From Cognataquiflexum nitidum (lineage in GTDB: Bacteria; Bacteroidota; Bacteroidia; Cytophagales; Cyclobacteriaceae), in the NCBI RefSeq assembly GCF_022538055.1, contig NZ_JAKZAM010000002.1, positions 208,304-272,303 on the forward strand: a DNA stretch of 64,000 bases. The letters run 5' to 3'. Of this stretch, positions 17,780-26,535 are shown piece after piece; within the stretch, counting starts at the first letter, position 1; each line of letters starts with the position of its first letter. A program made the translations under genes and the position numbers. The notes below the pieces were generated by a model. That model did not search any database. It was not told where the DNA came from and saw only the letters and a program-made list of their open reading frames with translations.

Positions 17780-19051
17780 ATGAGTGAATTACCGGCCATT
17801 CCAATGAAAAGTTGGGTACAGATTCCAAAAGATTCAGATTTCAGCATTTATAACCTGCCATTTGGGATATTTCAGACCAAGAGGATTTCTCCGAGGGCAG
17901 GCATTGCTATTGGAGACAAGATAGTGGACTTAGCAGTCTTGCATGAGGAAGGTTTTTTCTCCGATATGACGCAAATGCCTCACGGGGTTTTCCAAAAAGA
18001 TACATTGAATGACTTCATTGCTTTGGGTAAGGCTACTACCAAAAGGGTCAGGGAAAAAGTACAGGAACTGCTCAAAGAAGAAAACGGTGCACTGCGCGAC
18101 CATCAGAGTCGGGGAAAAGCCATCGTAAGTAGGAGTGAAGCGCAGATGTTGCTTCCTGTCAAAATCGGAGATTATACCGATTTCTATAGCAGCCTCGAGC
18201 ATGCGACCAATGTTGGAAAGATGTTTCGTGATCCTGAAAATGCGCTTTTGCCCAATTGGAAACACCTGCCCGTTGGATACCATGGAAGAGCGTCCTCTAT
18301 CGTACCCTCCGGTACACCGGTGATTAGACCCAAAGGTCAGTTTAAAGATTCCGACATGGAAAAACCTGAATTTGGGCCAAGCAAAAGATTGGATTTTGAA
18401 TTGGAAATGGCTTTTGTCATCGGTAAACCCACTAAAATGGGCGACTGTGTCAATACTGAAGATGCCGAAGATTACATCTTTGGTATGGTGCTGTTTAATG
18501 ATTGGTCGGCCCGTGATATCCAAGCTTGGGAATATGTGCCGTTGGGACCTTTCCTTGGTAAAAATTTCGCGTCAAGCATTTCTCCTTGGATCGTGACTTT
18601 GGAGGCCTTGGAAACCTTCAGGGTTGCAGGACCAAAGCAGGAACCCGAAGTGCTACCATATCTCCAATATAAAACAGACCATGCTTTTGATATCAATCTG
18701 GAGGTTTTGATCCAACCTGAGGGCCTCAAAGCCACCAAGGTCTGTACTTCCAATTTCAAGTACATGTATTGGAATATCGCCCAACAGCTTGCCCACCATA
18801 CTATCAACGGCTGTAATATCAATGTGGGAGACATGATGGCTTCGGGAACGATCTCAGGCCCGACCGAAGACAGCTTTGGTTCCATGCTTGAACTTTCATG
18901 GAAAGGAACAAAACCGGTATTATTGGAAGAAGGAGGCGAACGCAAATTTATCCAAGACGGAGATTCCGTTATCATGAAAGGCTATGCCGAAAAAAATGGA
19001 ATCCGGATTGGTTTTGGTGAAGTAGAGGGAAAGGTTTTGTCTTCAAAGTAG
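17780..19051 (+). CDS. fahA: Fumarylacetoacetase (tyrosine/homogentisate degradation)
   Basis: A 423-residue cytosolic enzyme that hydrolyses fumarylacetoacetate to fumarate and acetoacetate. Visible hallmarks: DYTDFYSSLEHATNVGKMFR (metal ligand Asp plus catalytic His), LPVGYHGRASSIVPSG, LDFELEMAFVIG, VLFNDWSARDIQAWEYVPLGPFLGKNFASSISPW and the C-terminal GTISGPTEDSFGSMLELSWKG. Full length, no disruption. Other genes for homogentisate breakdown are not in the window. The gene is flanked by a divergent operon and its own terminator, so it is probably monocistronic. Confidence 0.96.
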   Translation: MSELPAIPMKSWVQIPKDSDFSIYNLPFGIFQTKRISPRAGIAIGDKIVDLAVLHEEGFFSDMTQMPHGVFQKDTLNDFIALGKATTKRVREKVQELLKEENGALRDHQSRGKAIVSRSEAQMLLPVKIGDYTDFYSSLEHATNVGKMFRDPENALLPNWKHLPVGYHGRASSIVPSGTPVIRPKGQFKDSDMEKPEFGPSKRLDFELEMAFVIGKPTKMGDCVNTEDAEDYIFGMVLFNDWSARDIQAWEYVPLGPFLGKNFASSISPWIVTLEALETFRVAGPKQEPEVLPYLQYKTDHAFDINLEVLIQPEGLKATKVCTSNFKYMYWNIAQQLAHHTINGCNINVGDMMASGTISGPTEDSFGSMLELSWKGTKPVLLEEGGERKFIQDGDSVIMKGYAEKNGIRIGFGEVEGKVLSSK

Positions 19052-19076
19052 AAAATAGGATTTTTTATAAAGTAAC

Positions 19077-19110
19077 AAAGCCTTCTGATTTATTGGGAGG
19101 CTTTTGTTTT
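19077..19110 (+). terminator. Rho-independent terminator after fahA
   Basis: A 9 bp stem (AAAGCCTTC / GGAGGCTTT) with a 10-nt loop is followed by TGTTTT, 26 bp after the stop codon. Confidence 0.75.
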
Positions 19111-19250
19111 GATTCAAATTGCTGCTTTCTTCTTGTTTTATTTCTGAGATTTTTTGTAGCATCTTAAGAAATGAAAAAGTGTTATTTCAAAAATTTAGAA
19201 CTTGATTTCAGCTTCACCAAAACTTCATTTCATCCCCTCATATTAAATCT

Positions 19251-19258
19251 TATTTTTG
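19251..19258 (+). promoter_or_regulatory. Bacteroidota -7 box upstream of pgi (TATTTTTG)
   Basis: Exact TAnnTTTG match 29 bp before the ATG. No clear TTG at -33. Confidence 0.45.
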
Positions 19259-19287
19259 CAGCGAATATCTATTAAAACCTACCTGAG

Positions 19288-20934
19288 ATGAATCACATCA
19301 ATCCCACCACCACACAAGCTTGGTCCAAACTCCAACAATTGGCTGATGCCAATAAGGATACCCATATCAAAAATCTATTTGCTGACAGTTCCCGATTCGA
19401 AAAATTCTCCATTAAGCTCGAAGACATTCTTGTTGATTATTCCAAAAACCGCTTCGATGAAAACATTTTTTCAGCTTTGCTTGGGCTTGCAAAAGAAACA
19501 GGACTGAAAGAAGCGATCGAGGCGATGTACTCAGGTGAAAAAATCAACGGCACTGAAGGACGCGCTGTCCTACATACCGCTTTGAGAAACCGATCCAATA
19601 CTCCTGTCTATTTTGAAGGAAAGGATGTAATGCCTGACATCAATGCTGTTTTGGCACAGATGAAAGGTTTTGCAGATCAGGTTTCAAATGGAACTTGGTT
19701 AGGATATACCGGAAAGCCTATCAAATCCCTGGTCAATATCGGAATCGGTGGCTCCGATTTGGGTCCTGTGATGGTGACTGAAGCTTTGAAACCTTATCAA
19801 AATCCCAACTTGGAGATTTTCTTTGTTTCCAATGTGGACGGAACACATATCGCGGAGACATTGAAGAAAGTGGACGCAGAGACAACCTTGTTTTTTATCG
19901 CATCCAAAACTTTCACTACTCAGGAAACCATGACCAATGCCCATTCAGCTAGGAATTGGTTTTTGGAACATGCCAAAGCTGAAAGTGCAGTTGCCAAGCA
20001 TTTTGTGGCCTTGTCCACCAATGCCAAAGCCGTTACTGAATTCGGCATTGATCCTAATAATATGTTTGCTTTTTGGGATTGGGTAGGAGGAAGGTATTCC
20101 CTTTGGTCGGCTATCGGGTTGCCCATAGCCTGTGCGATTGGATTTGACAATTTCGAGAAATTGCTTTCCGGTGCACACAGCATGGACCTGCATTTTAGAA
20201 ATGCTGATTTTGATAAAAATATTCCGGTGATTTTGGCTTTGATCGGATTATGGAATACCAATTTCTTGGGTGCGACTTCTGAAGCCATCCTGCCTTATGA
20301 CCAATATATGCACCGATTTGCTGCTTATTTCCAACAAGGAAATATGGAATCCAATGGGAAATATGTGACTCGGGAGGGCCAAAAGGTCAATTACAGTACC
20401 GGACCGGTGATTTGGGGAGAACCAGGAACCAACGGTCAACACGCTTTTTACCAGCTAATCCATCAGGGAACTCATATGATTCCCTGTGATTTTATCGCTC
20501 CGGCGATTTCCCACAATCCCATTTCGGACCATCATGTGAAGTTGCTCTCCAATTTCTTTGCGCAGACAGAGGCCCTGATGAATGGGAAGACCCTTGAGGA
20601 AGTAACTGCCGAAATGAGCAAAGCAGGAAAATCGGAAGCGGAAATTGCAAAAATCGCTCCCCACAGGGTTTTTGAAGGAAACCGTCCTACCAATTCTATT
20701 TTGGTAAAACAGCTTAGTCCATACACTTTGGGACAATTGGTGGCGATGTATGAGCACAAGATTTTTGTGTTGGGAGTGATTTGGAATATTTACAGCTTTG
20801 ACCAATGGGGTGTGGAGTTGGGGAAAGTTCTGGCCAATGCCATCCTGACCGAACTGGTAAATGAAAATAAAGTAAGCAATCATGATGCATCTACCAACGG
20901 GCTGATCAATGCTTACAAGGAAATGAGAGGGTAG
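19288..20934 (+). CDS. pgi: Glucose-6-phosphate isomerase
   Basis: A 548-residue cytosolic glycolytic/gluconeogenic enzyme interconverting glucose-6-phosphate and fructose-6-phosphate. Both family signatures are visible: [15 protein letters not shown] around residues 270-284, and the C-terminal [12 protein letters not shown]. The SIS-type segment [22 protein letters not shown] and the QGNMESNGK stretch are also present. Length equals the usual large Pgi form. It is bounded by its own -7 box upstream and a strong hairpin downstream, suggesting a single-gene unit. Confidence 0.98.
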   Translation: MNHINPTTTQAWSKLQQLADANKDTHIKNLFADSSRFEKFSIKLEDILVDYSKNRFDENIFSALLGLAKETGLKEAIEAMYSGEKINGTEGRAVLHTALRNRSNTPVYFEGKDVMPDINAVLAQMKGFADQVSNGTWLGYTGKPIKSLVNIGIGGSDLGPVMVTEALKPYQNPNLEIFFVSNVDGTHIAETLKKVDAETTLFFIASKTFTTQETMTNAHSARNWFLEHAKAESAVAKHFVALSTNAKAVTEFGIDPNNMFAFWDWVGGRYSLWSAIGLPIACAIGFDNFEKLLSGAHSMDLHFRNADFDKNIPVILALIGLWNTNFLGATSEAILPYDQYMHRFAAYFQQGNMESNGKYVTREGQKVNYSTGPVIWGEPGTNGQHAFYQLIHQGTHMIPCDFIAPAISHNPISDHHVKLLSNFFAQTEALMNGKTLEEVTAEMSKAGKSEAEIAKIAPHRVFEGNRPTNSILVKQLSPYTLGQLVAMYEHKIFVLGVIWNIYSFDQWGVELGKVLANAILTELVNENKVSNHDASTNGLINAYKEMRG

Positions 20935-20938
20935 GGAA

Positions 20939-20973
20939 AAAGTAAGAAGTTTGAAGTCGGAATTACGAATTAT
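20939..20973 (+). repeat. Heptanucleotide array 1 (GAAGTNN-like, 5 units)
   Basis: Five consecutive 7-mers (AAAGTAA, GAAGTTT, GAAGTCG, GAATTAC, GAATTAT) begin 5 bp after the pgi stop. Similar arrays lie at 47834-47895 and 52937-52985. Confidence 0.6.
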
Positions 20974-20975
20974 TT

Positions 20976-21018
20976 GACCTTTGAGGTTTTCTCAAACCTC
21001 GAAGGTCTTTTCAGTTTT
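20976..21018 (+). terminator. Strong terminator hairpin after pgi
   Basis: A 14 bp stem with one G-T wobble (20976-20989 with 20994-21007; arms GACCTTTGAGGTTT and AAACCTCGAAGGTC), a 4-nt loop, then TTTTCAGTTTTT. It may also act for the convergent lipoprotein gene at 21157. Confidence 0.8.
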
Positions 21019-21156
21019 TAAATCTAAATCTGCTTTCTCCTTTGAGTTTTTTTGTAACCTCATTGGTCTTTTTTACAAGCAATTCTATAAAAAAAAAGAT
21101 TGATTCTTTTTTCAAAAAATTGCAGTCCTGATTATTTCAACCTAAGAGAAAATAAC

Positions 21157-21675
21157 CTAATTGTCTGATTTATAATCAATCAGACTTTTGAGATTGGACT
21201 GCAGGTCGGGGATATCCTTTGATTGTCCTTCGTATATGACATTATCTATCCTCCATTTGTTATTTTCTTTGATCAGTATTATTTGGTCTGACCAGCTGTG
21301 TTTGTAAGCAGTATTTTGAAACATTACTTTGACATGGGCAACTTGTCCTTCCATGGATATTTTTTCGATGCTTACACTGTCCTGACCTTCATAAAGACTT
21401 GTAAAAACATCACCTTCGATCATCATGGGTTTGTCGGTGGGATAGTCACTTTCTTTCATTTTTTTAGCTTCAAAAATTTCCTTTTCAACTGCCTTGCTTA
21501 CCAAATCTTTTAATTTATTTGAAATCATTACAGTATCAGCTGTTCGGAAGTCGCCGTCATAACCTGAATAAAATCCTTCTATGACGCTTTTTATCTCGGC
21601 TTCTTGGTTATTGCTACAACCCATCAAAAGGTATATAGAACAAACAAGGTTGAAATATGGAAATTTGAAATTCAT
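21157..21675 (-). CDS. Hypothetical lipoprotein, NTF2/DUF3828-like
   Basis: 172 residues with a lipoprotein signal (lipobox LMGC). The body starts IKSVIEGFYSGYDGDFRTADTVMISNKLKDLV and ends with a VMFQNTAYKHSWSDQIILIKENNKWRIDNVIYEG pattern, which looks like a cone-shaped NTF2-like fold of the kind found in DUF3828 proteins; this assignment is by feel, not by a decisive motif. It lies 16 bp downstream of the frameshifted lipoprotein gene at 21692-22476 and is probably co-transcribed with it. Confidence 0.6.
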   Translation of the reverse strand: MNFKFPYFNLVCSIYLLMGCSNNQEAEIKSVIEGFYSGYDGDFRTADTVMISNKLKDLVSKAVEKEIFEAKKMKESDYPTDKPMMIEGDVFTSLYEGQDSVSIEKISMEGQVAHVKVMFQNTAYKHSWSDQIILIKENNKWRIDNVIYEGQSKDIPDLQSNLKSLIDYKSDN

Positions 21676-21691
21676 AATCCTAAGTGAGAAA

Positions 21692-22476
21692 TCAATTTGG
21701 GACTACAAATGAAACTGCCGCCACAGTAGTGGGGTTGATATTGGGAAATACTTCTACGCCAGACGTCGGGTCTTCCCAATTGTTGGAAATAAAGGAATCG
21801 CCATACATTCTGACATAAACTGTCTGTCCGGCTGTAAAGCCCATTTCTAATAATTTTTCTTTGGTAAATCCTGTATTGGCACTCAAGCTTGAAAAACTTA
21901 AAACCTCACTTCTAGCAGTAAATTTGGTGTTGGAAACATCAGCAAATGGACCCAAAAAGTATCTTACAAAAGCTTTGTTGGATGAGGTTGGTACAGGGGA
22001 TAAATTATAATCAAAACTTACGCCCACTTCGCCGTTAAGTAAAAACTCACTGAAACTGAATCCAGTCACTGTGGTAGTGGAAGTTTTTCCAAAAGGAATA
22101 TTTTGTACAACAGTAGAAATTACATCTTTGACGTATACATGAGAAATTCCAAAAACCCTCAAGGTTCCATACCCTGATTTGCTGATTTCAAACTGGTAAC
22201 TGTCATAGGGGAGGTCATTGAAAGTATATCTTCCGGTATTGTCAGTTGTTGCTGTGAATGTTTGGCCGGTAAGGTTCGAAGCGGTAACATTAACACCTCC
22301 TGCGTCATTGGTTGACACCAATTTGTCATCAAAAGTCTGGATATTTCCCAAAAGAGTTCCTTTGGTTGGAAGTGGAGGGGTGGTATTGTCATCAGAACAA
22401 GAGGTTAGAAATAGGACTGAGGAAAGGCTTAGAATAAAAAAAAAACATTTAAAATTAGATTAAAACTGCGTTTCAT
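21692..22476 (-). pseudogene. Carboxypeptidase-regulatory-like lipoprotein, frameshifted at a poly-A/T tract
   Basis: The ATG at 22476 (MKRSFNLILNVFF) opens a signal peptide that runs into a tract of ten T (minus strand; A10 at 22436-22445) and then hits a stop at the TTC-TAA junction. One extra T would give 262 codons and read straight through ILSLSSVLFLTSC, a perfect lipobox, into the rest of the protein (SDDNTTPPLP, then GNIQTFDD onward). The mature part has a CarboxypepD_reg-like beta domain (TATTDNTGRYTFNDLPYDSYQFEISKSGY) followed by a beta-rich segment. As written, translation could only begin at a poor internal TTG near 22351 and would lack export. This is either a real frameshift, a phase-variable tract or a one-base sequence error. 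Confidence 0.75.
22436..22445. repeat. A10 homopolymer inside a signal-peptide coding region
   Basis: Ten A on the plus strand (T on the coding strand). The reading frame is off by one base across this tract; slippage here would switch lipoprotein export on and off. Confidence 0.7.
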
Positions 22477-22660
22477 AAATGTAATTTTTGTTTTCTTTGC
22501 TTAAATTATTTTAAATTATATAAATATAGTGTTTAAATATATTAACTTTTGTTTAAAAATTTATTCTATCTGATAATATTTTTATAAAAAAAGGTGTAAT
22601 TATATCATTAAATAGGCTAGTTTTCCAAATTTTATTTTGTTCATAATTTTAATCATTTGA

Positions 22661-23818
22661 TTAATTTCTTTCCTTCCACATCCCTATCAATCCTATCAAC
22701 GGCCCAAGTCCCAAAACCGGAAATAAATACATGGGATCAATGTGGATGGAAAGGAAGTTGAGGAGCTGAATGCTGATGATCGTGATGCCAAAGCCGACAC
22801 TGTTGACGATGGTCAGGGAGGTTCCTCGTGTTGCCTCAGGTGCATTTTGGGCGACCATAGTCGAAAACATCGGTGAATCCGCCGTGACCGCCAATCCCCA
22901 AACCATCAAAAATACCAACAGCACTCCTGTAGAATCTTGAAAAATAATCAAAGGAGAAAAAAAGCAACAGGTCCCCGATATGGCAAGTGGAAAGGAGGCT
23001 ATTACTTTTGGAGTGAATTTCCCTGACAATATTCCCGCAACACTGCACGAAACTGCACCGACAGCGATAATCGTAAACGACCAAAACGCAGCATCCAATT
23101 CCAAAGCATGGATTGAATTATAATACTGAAGGATGAAGGGCAAAAAAGCCCAAAATGCGTAGAGTTCCCACATATGGCCAAAATAGCCGTAGGCTGCGGA
23201 CTGGATGGATTTTGCATGGAAAACCTTAAAAAATGAAGTGAAATCAAATCCATAGCTTTTCTTTCTATAGGGTCCGTTTGGTACCAAAGCAACGATCATT
23301 AACCCACCGATCAAAGCCAAAACTGAAGTGGCGTCGATCACATATTTCCAGGGAAGCGGGTCAAGCAAGCTTCTCACCAGATGGGGAAAAGCTGTACCCA
23401 AAACCAAAGCCCCAATTAAAAACCCCAAAGATTTGCCAAGACCTTTTTGGAAATAATCCGAGGCTATTTTCATTCCTACCGGATAAATCCCTGCAAGGAA
23501 AAAACCAGTTCCAAATCTTAAAAACAGAACTTCAAGAGCACTGATGTCCTCGATCCGGATAGCAAAGTTAAATGCAGAGGCTATCACAGAACTCCAAAAA
23601 AACACCCAAGAAGGTGAAAATTTATCTGCAATAGTAAGGACTGCAAATACCAACGTTCCTGCAATAAACCCAAACTGCACCGCACTCGTCAAATGCCCCA
23701 GGTATTCAGGTGCCAGTTTGATTTCCTTTGCGAGATCAGGCAATACCGCATTTCCTGCAAACCAAAGCGACGTACTCAAAAACTGTGAGAGGACAATCAG
23801 CGGCAGGATTTTTTTCAT
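22661..23818 (-). CDS. MFS transporter
   Basis: 385 residues with about 11-12 hydrophobic segments from residue 1 to the end, typical of the major facilitator superfamily. The first segment is LPLIVLSQFLSTSLWFAGNAVLPDL, then TSAVQFGFIAGTLVFAVL and a RFGTGFFLAGIYPVGMKIASDYF stretch that resembles the TM3-TM4 loop region. The substrate cannot be read from the sequence. It is separated from the lipoprotein pair by an AT-rich gap of about 185 bp in which I see no gene. Confidence 0.88.
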   Translation of the reverse strand: MKKILPLIVLSQFLSTSLWFAGNAVLPDLAKEIKLAPEYLGHLTSAVQFGFIAGTLVFAVLTIADKFSPSWVFFWSSVIASAFNFAIRIEDISALEVLFLRFGTGFFLAGIYPVGMKIASDYFQKGLGKSLGFLIGALVLGTAFPHLVRSLLDPLPWKYVIDATSVLALIGGLMIVALVPNGPYRKKSYGFDFTSFFKVFHAKSIQSAAYGYFGHMWELYAFWAFLPFILQYYNSIHALELDAAFWSFTIIAVGAVSCSVAGILSGKFTPKVIASFPLAISGTCCFFSPLIIFQDSTGVLLVFLMVWGLAVTADSPMFSTMVAQNAPEATRGTSLTIVNSVGFGITIISIQLLNFLSIHIDPMYLFPVLGLGPLIGLIGMWKERN

Positions 23819-23936
23819 CTACAAGTATAGACTTCTTTTTGAAAATCTTTTCGATTTTCGAATGTCAAAAAGTTAATAATGAATGAAATCTCTGAATTTT
23901 AAAAAATCAAGATTGTTTTGGTTTTCGGGCCTATGG

Positions 23937-24290
23937 TTAATATTTCCTTTGTTTGATGCTGTCTTTTTCGATTACAGTGAATGAATTTTTAAATTTCATT
24001 TTTTTGTTTTCGATCAGGTCTATCAAGACAATCCCCGCTTCTTCAGGTCCTTTACCATTAAATCTGAAAAAAATGACGGATATCGGTTGTTCAATTTTTG
24101 TCCTAATAATTATTTCACCGTAATTTTTGTCAAAAGTAAGAATGATTTGATTCCTTTTGGAAGCAAATGAAATTACCTCCAAGTCAGAGATTCCGGAAAG
24201 CATTTCTGAAACGCTAAAAACTTTATATCCTTTATTTACTAAAAGTTGATTACTTGGTTTTGGGAAATTTTCATTGGCTAAAAATTCCAT
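23937..24290 (-). CDS. DUF5615 PIN-like putative toxin (orphaned)
   Basis: 117 residues. MEFLANENFPKPSNQLLVNKGY begins with the acidic LANENF of Mut7-C/PIN-like DUF5615 proteins, and ILTFDKNYGEIIIR carries the second conserved Asp. The family usually sits downstream of a DUF433 protein and is thought to be the toxin or nuclease half of a toxin-antitoxin-like pair. Its ATG shares one base with the stop of the DUF433 gene (TAATG), but that partner is broken by an amber codon. A second, intact pair lies at 52256-52827. Confidence 0.8.
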   Translation of the reverse strand: MEFLANENFPKPSNQLLVNKGYKVFSVSEMLSGISDLEVISFASKRNQIILTFDKNYGEIIIRTKIEQPISVIFFRFNGKGPEEAGIVLIDLIENKKMKFKNSFTVIEKDSIKQRKY

Positions 24291-24526
24291 TAAATAGTTT
24301 TCTCTAAAGGAAAGAATAATTCATTTTCCATATATTTCTTTAAATAGGCGAAGATGGCCTTCAAATCAGTTTTATTCAGCTTTGGATAGGATACAAGTAG
24401 CATTTCCTCAGTCTATCCTGAGGATAACAATTCCAAAATCAGTTCAACAGATATCCTCATTCCTTTGATGGTGGGTTTTCCCAAAAGAACTCCTTTGTCA
24501 GATACGATGTGTTCTCTCCAATCCAT
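24290..24526 (-). pseudogene. DUF433 putative antitoxin with an in-frame amber codon
   Basis: Reading from ATG at 24526 gives MDWREHIVSDKGVLLGKPTIKGMRISVELILELLSSG, then TAG (24413-24415), then TEEMLLVSYPKLNKTDLKAIFAYLKKY to the end. In the family this position is normally Trp (SGWT/SGWS), so a single TGG to TAG change explains it. DUF433 proteins have a winged-helix DNA-binding region and are the proposed antitoxin of DUF5615. The remainder is uninterrupted, suggesting recent decay. Compare the intact paralogue at 52603-52827. Confidence 0.82.
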
Positions 24527-24831
24527 TTTCTTTCAATTTGGACTAGAAATATAAAATTAATGAAAGTTGAAAGGCGTGATGATCAGGATTTACAGGCATC
24601 AACATGTGTAGGTTATTTTTCAATTTCATGGATAAACTTATGGCAACTTATGAATTTCCGTCTCTTTCAAGAAAATCACTTTCCTTTCATCACTATAGAA
24701 TTCCATTCCTGATCGTTGAGCGTAAACAGACGGTTGAGCTCTGACGAAAGCAAAGCCTCCTGCATTTCAATTGTTCTTGTCACAAATGAGTACCTTCATT
24801 ATTGATTTTCAGAAATTTCGAATTTTAGTCT
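24527..24831. other. Intergenic region, no gene seen
   Basis: About 305 bp with no convincing coding frame on either strand. A 28-codon minus-strand stretch starting MQEALLSSELNRLF could be a gene relic but has no support. Confidence 0.4.
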
Positions 24832-26499
24832 TCAATTAACCCCTTTTGGTACCTTTCCATGATAAGGGTTTTTTTTCTGATAAGCCTCTGCGAGCGCAAG
24901 GAGTTTACCTTCCCCAAAATAATTGCCTACCAAAGTAATGCTCGTCGGCCTTCCTTTTTTGTCAAATCCATTGGGTAAACTCAGTGCCGGATGTCCGGTA
25001 AGGTTGGTGATGAGCATTTGTCTTCCTCCAAATGTCGGAGAGATAATGACGTCATAATCTTTGATCAGGGCATGCAATTCTTCTATCAATAAGCGCCTGT
25101 GACGGTTGGCCTGTAGGTACTCGACGGCAGGAATAAACCTTGACTGACGCAGGGAGTTTGCCCTTGAGCTTTTATCCTGTTCCACCATCAAGCTGTCTCT
25201 GCCCGATAAAATCAACTCATCAAAAAAAGCTCCGGACTCAGCCCTGAGGATAATGTCAAATACGCTGAAGGGATAACCTTTCGGCAATTCAACCTTTTGA
25301 GGTTCGATTCCTAATTTACCGAATTCCTCCAAAGTACGCTTGTTATGGATATGGTTGGCAGAGGTGTCTGATTCAAATTGGCTGTAGAAATAGCCGACTT
25401 TTAACTTTTTGAGTTCGGCTTCACTTACAAGTTCAAATGAGGCATCATGCACGGAGCGATCCATCCCATCCTGTCCCCTGATATAGTCAAATACAACGGC
25501 ACAATCTGCCGCATACCTGCATATCGGCCCGACTTTGTCCATACTCCATGAGAGTGTCATAAAACCTGTCCTACTGACTGCTCCAAATGTCGGTCTCAAT
25601 CCCGTCACGCCACATCTCGTAGAGGGAGAAATGATCGAACCGAGGGTTTCTGTTCCGATAGAGAAAGCAACCAAACCTGCTGATGTCGCCGAACCCGAAC
25701 CTGCTGATGAACCTGTTGCTCCCTGAGTCAAATCCCAAGGATTTTTGGTTTTACCTCCAAACCATACATCTCCTCTTGCCAAGCTACCTGAGACAAGTTT
25801 GCCCAAAAGGACGGCTCCTGCTTCCTCCAGTTTTTTGGCTATAGTAGCGGTTTCATCGATTACCTGATCTTTATAGGGTGCTGCGCCCCAAGTTGTCGGG
25901 TAATCAGGGACTGCTGCAAGGTCTTTGATCCCATAAGGAATGCCATGCAGCGGCCCTTTGTAATTTCCTGCAGCAATCTCTTCATCAGCTTTTTGGGCCT
26001 GAGTCATGGCCAAATCTTCAGTCACTGTGATAAAAGACAGTAGTTTTGGATCATATTTTTTTATTCTTTCAAGGTAAATCTTGGTAAGCTCAACCGAAGA
26101 AATCTGCCTTGATTTGATCAGCCCTGCTAATTCCATCACTGACATAAAGGCGATTTCATTCCTGTTTTTAGGCAATTTTACATTTTCATCCACCTGCCAA
26201 ACATGCAATCCTTTGGAAGGAACAATCTCCAAATCCATGGGATAAGGATCAAAAGAAATAGCAGGTTCAATATCATTGTCCAAAGAAAAATTCCGCATGC
26301 TATCATATCCTTTTCGGTTTTCCGTGAGGTAGGAGAGCATGGTGTCTATCTCCCTTTCATTGAATTCCAGGTTGAGAAGTTTTTGGGCGGCTTTGACATC
26401 ATCTTTACCGATTGCAGAGGTTTTTTTTGCCAGGACAAAGCCAAATATGACGCCAAACAAGACGCCTAATCCAAGCAGCAACCTAAAGTTTTTTATCAT
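24832..26499 (-). CDS. Amidase-signature family hydrolase, membrane-anchored
   Basis: 555 residues. A single hydrophobic N-terminal segment (about 5-25) suggests export or anchoring. The amidase signature begins near residue 120. The Ser-cisSer-Lys triad is readable: K192 in GIPYGIKDL, the Ser pair S264/S265 in ATGSSAGSGS, and nucleophile S288 in TETLGSIISP. Substrate is unknown; the family covers Glu-tRNA amidotransferase-like, peptide and nitrile-derived amidases, and this long exported form is common in Bacteroidota. It lies 36 bp downstream of the cardiolipin synthase gene on the same strand. Confidence 0.9.
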   Translation of the reverse strand: MIKNFRLLLGLGVLFGVIFGFVLAKKTSAIGKDDVKAAQKLLNLEFNEREIDTMLSYLTENRKGYDSMRNFSLDNDIEPAISFDPYPMDLEIVPSKGLHVWQVDENVKLPKNRNEIAFMSVMELAGLIKSRQISSVELTKIYLERIKKYDPKLLSFITVTEDLAMTQAQKADEEIAAGNYKGPLHGIPYGIKDLAAVPDYPTTWGAAPYKDQVIDETATIAKKLEEAGAVLLGKLVSGSLARGDVWFGGKTKNPWDLTQGATGSSAGSGSATSAGLVAFSIGTETLGSIISPSTRCGVTGLRPTFGAVSRTGFMTLSWSMDKVGPICRYAADCAVVFDYIRGQDGMDRSVHDASFELVSEAELKKLKVGYFYSQFESDTSANHIHNKRTLEEFGKLGIEPQKVELPKGYPFSVFDIILRAESGAFFDELILSGRDSLMVEQDKSSRANSLRQSRFIPAVEYLQANRHRRLLIEELHALIKDYDVIISPTFGGRQMLITNLTGHPALSLPNGFDKKGRPTSITLVGNYFGEGKLLALAEAYQKKNPYHGKVPKGVN

Positions 26500-26535
26500 G
26501 ATAGGTATATTAAGTATTTGAAAATCATATAGTAA

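Noticed and set aside
24509..24712. A 67-codon plus-strand frame
   Set aside because: It overlaps the DUF433 pseudogene start on the opposite strand and has no recognisable motif.
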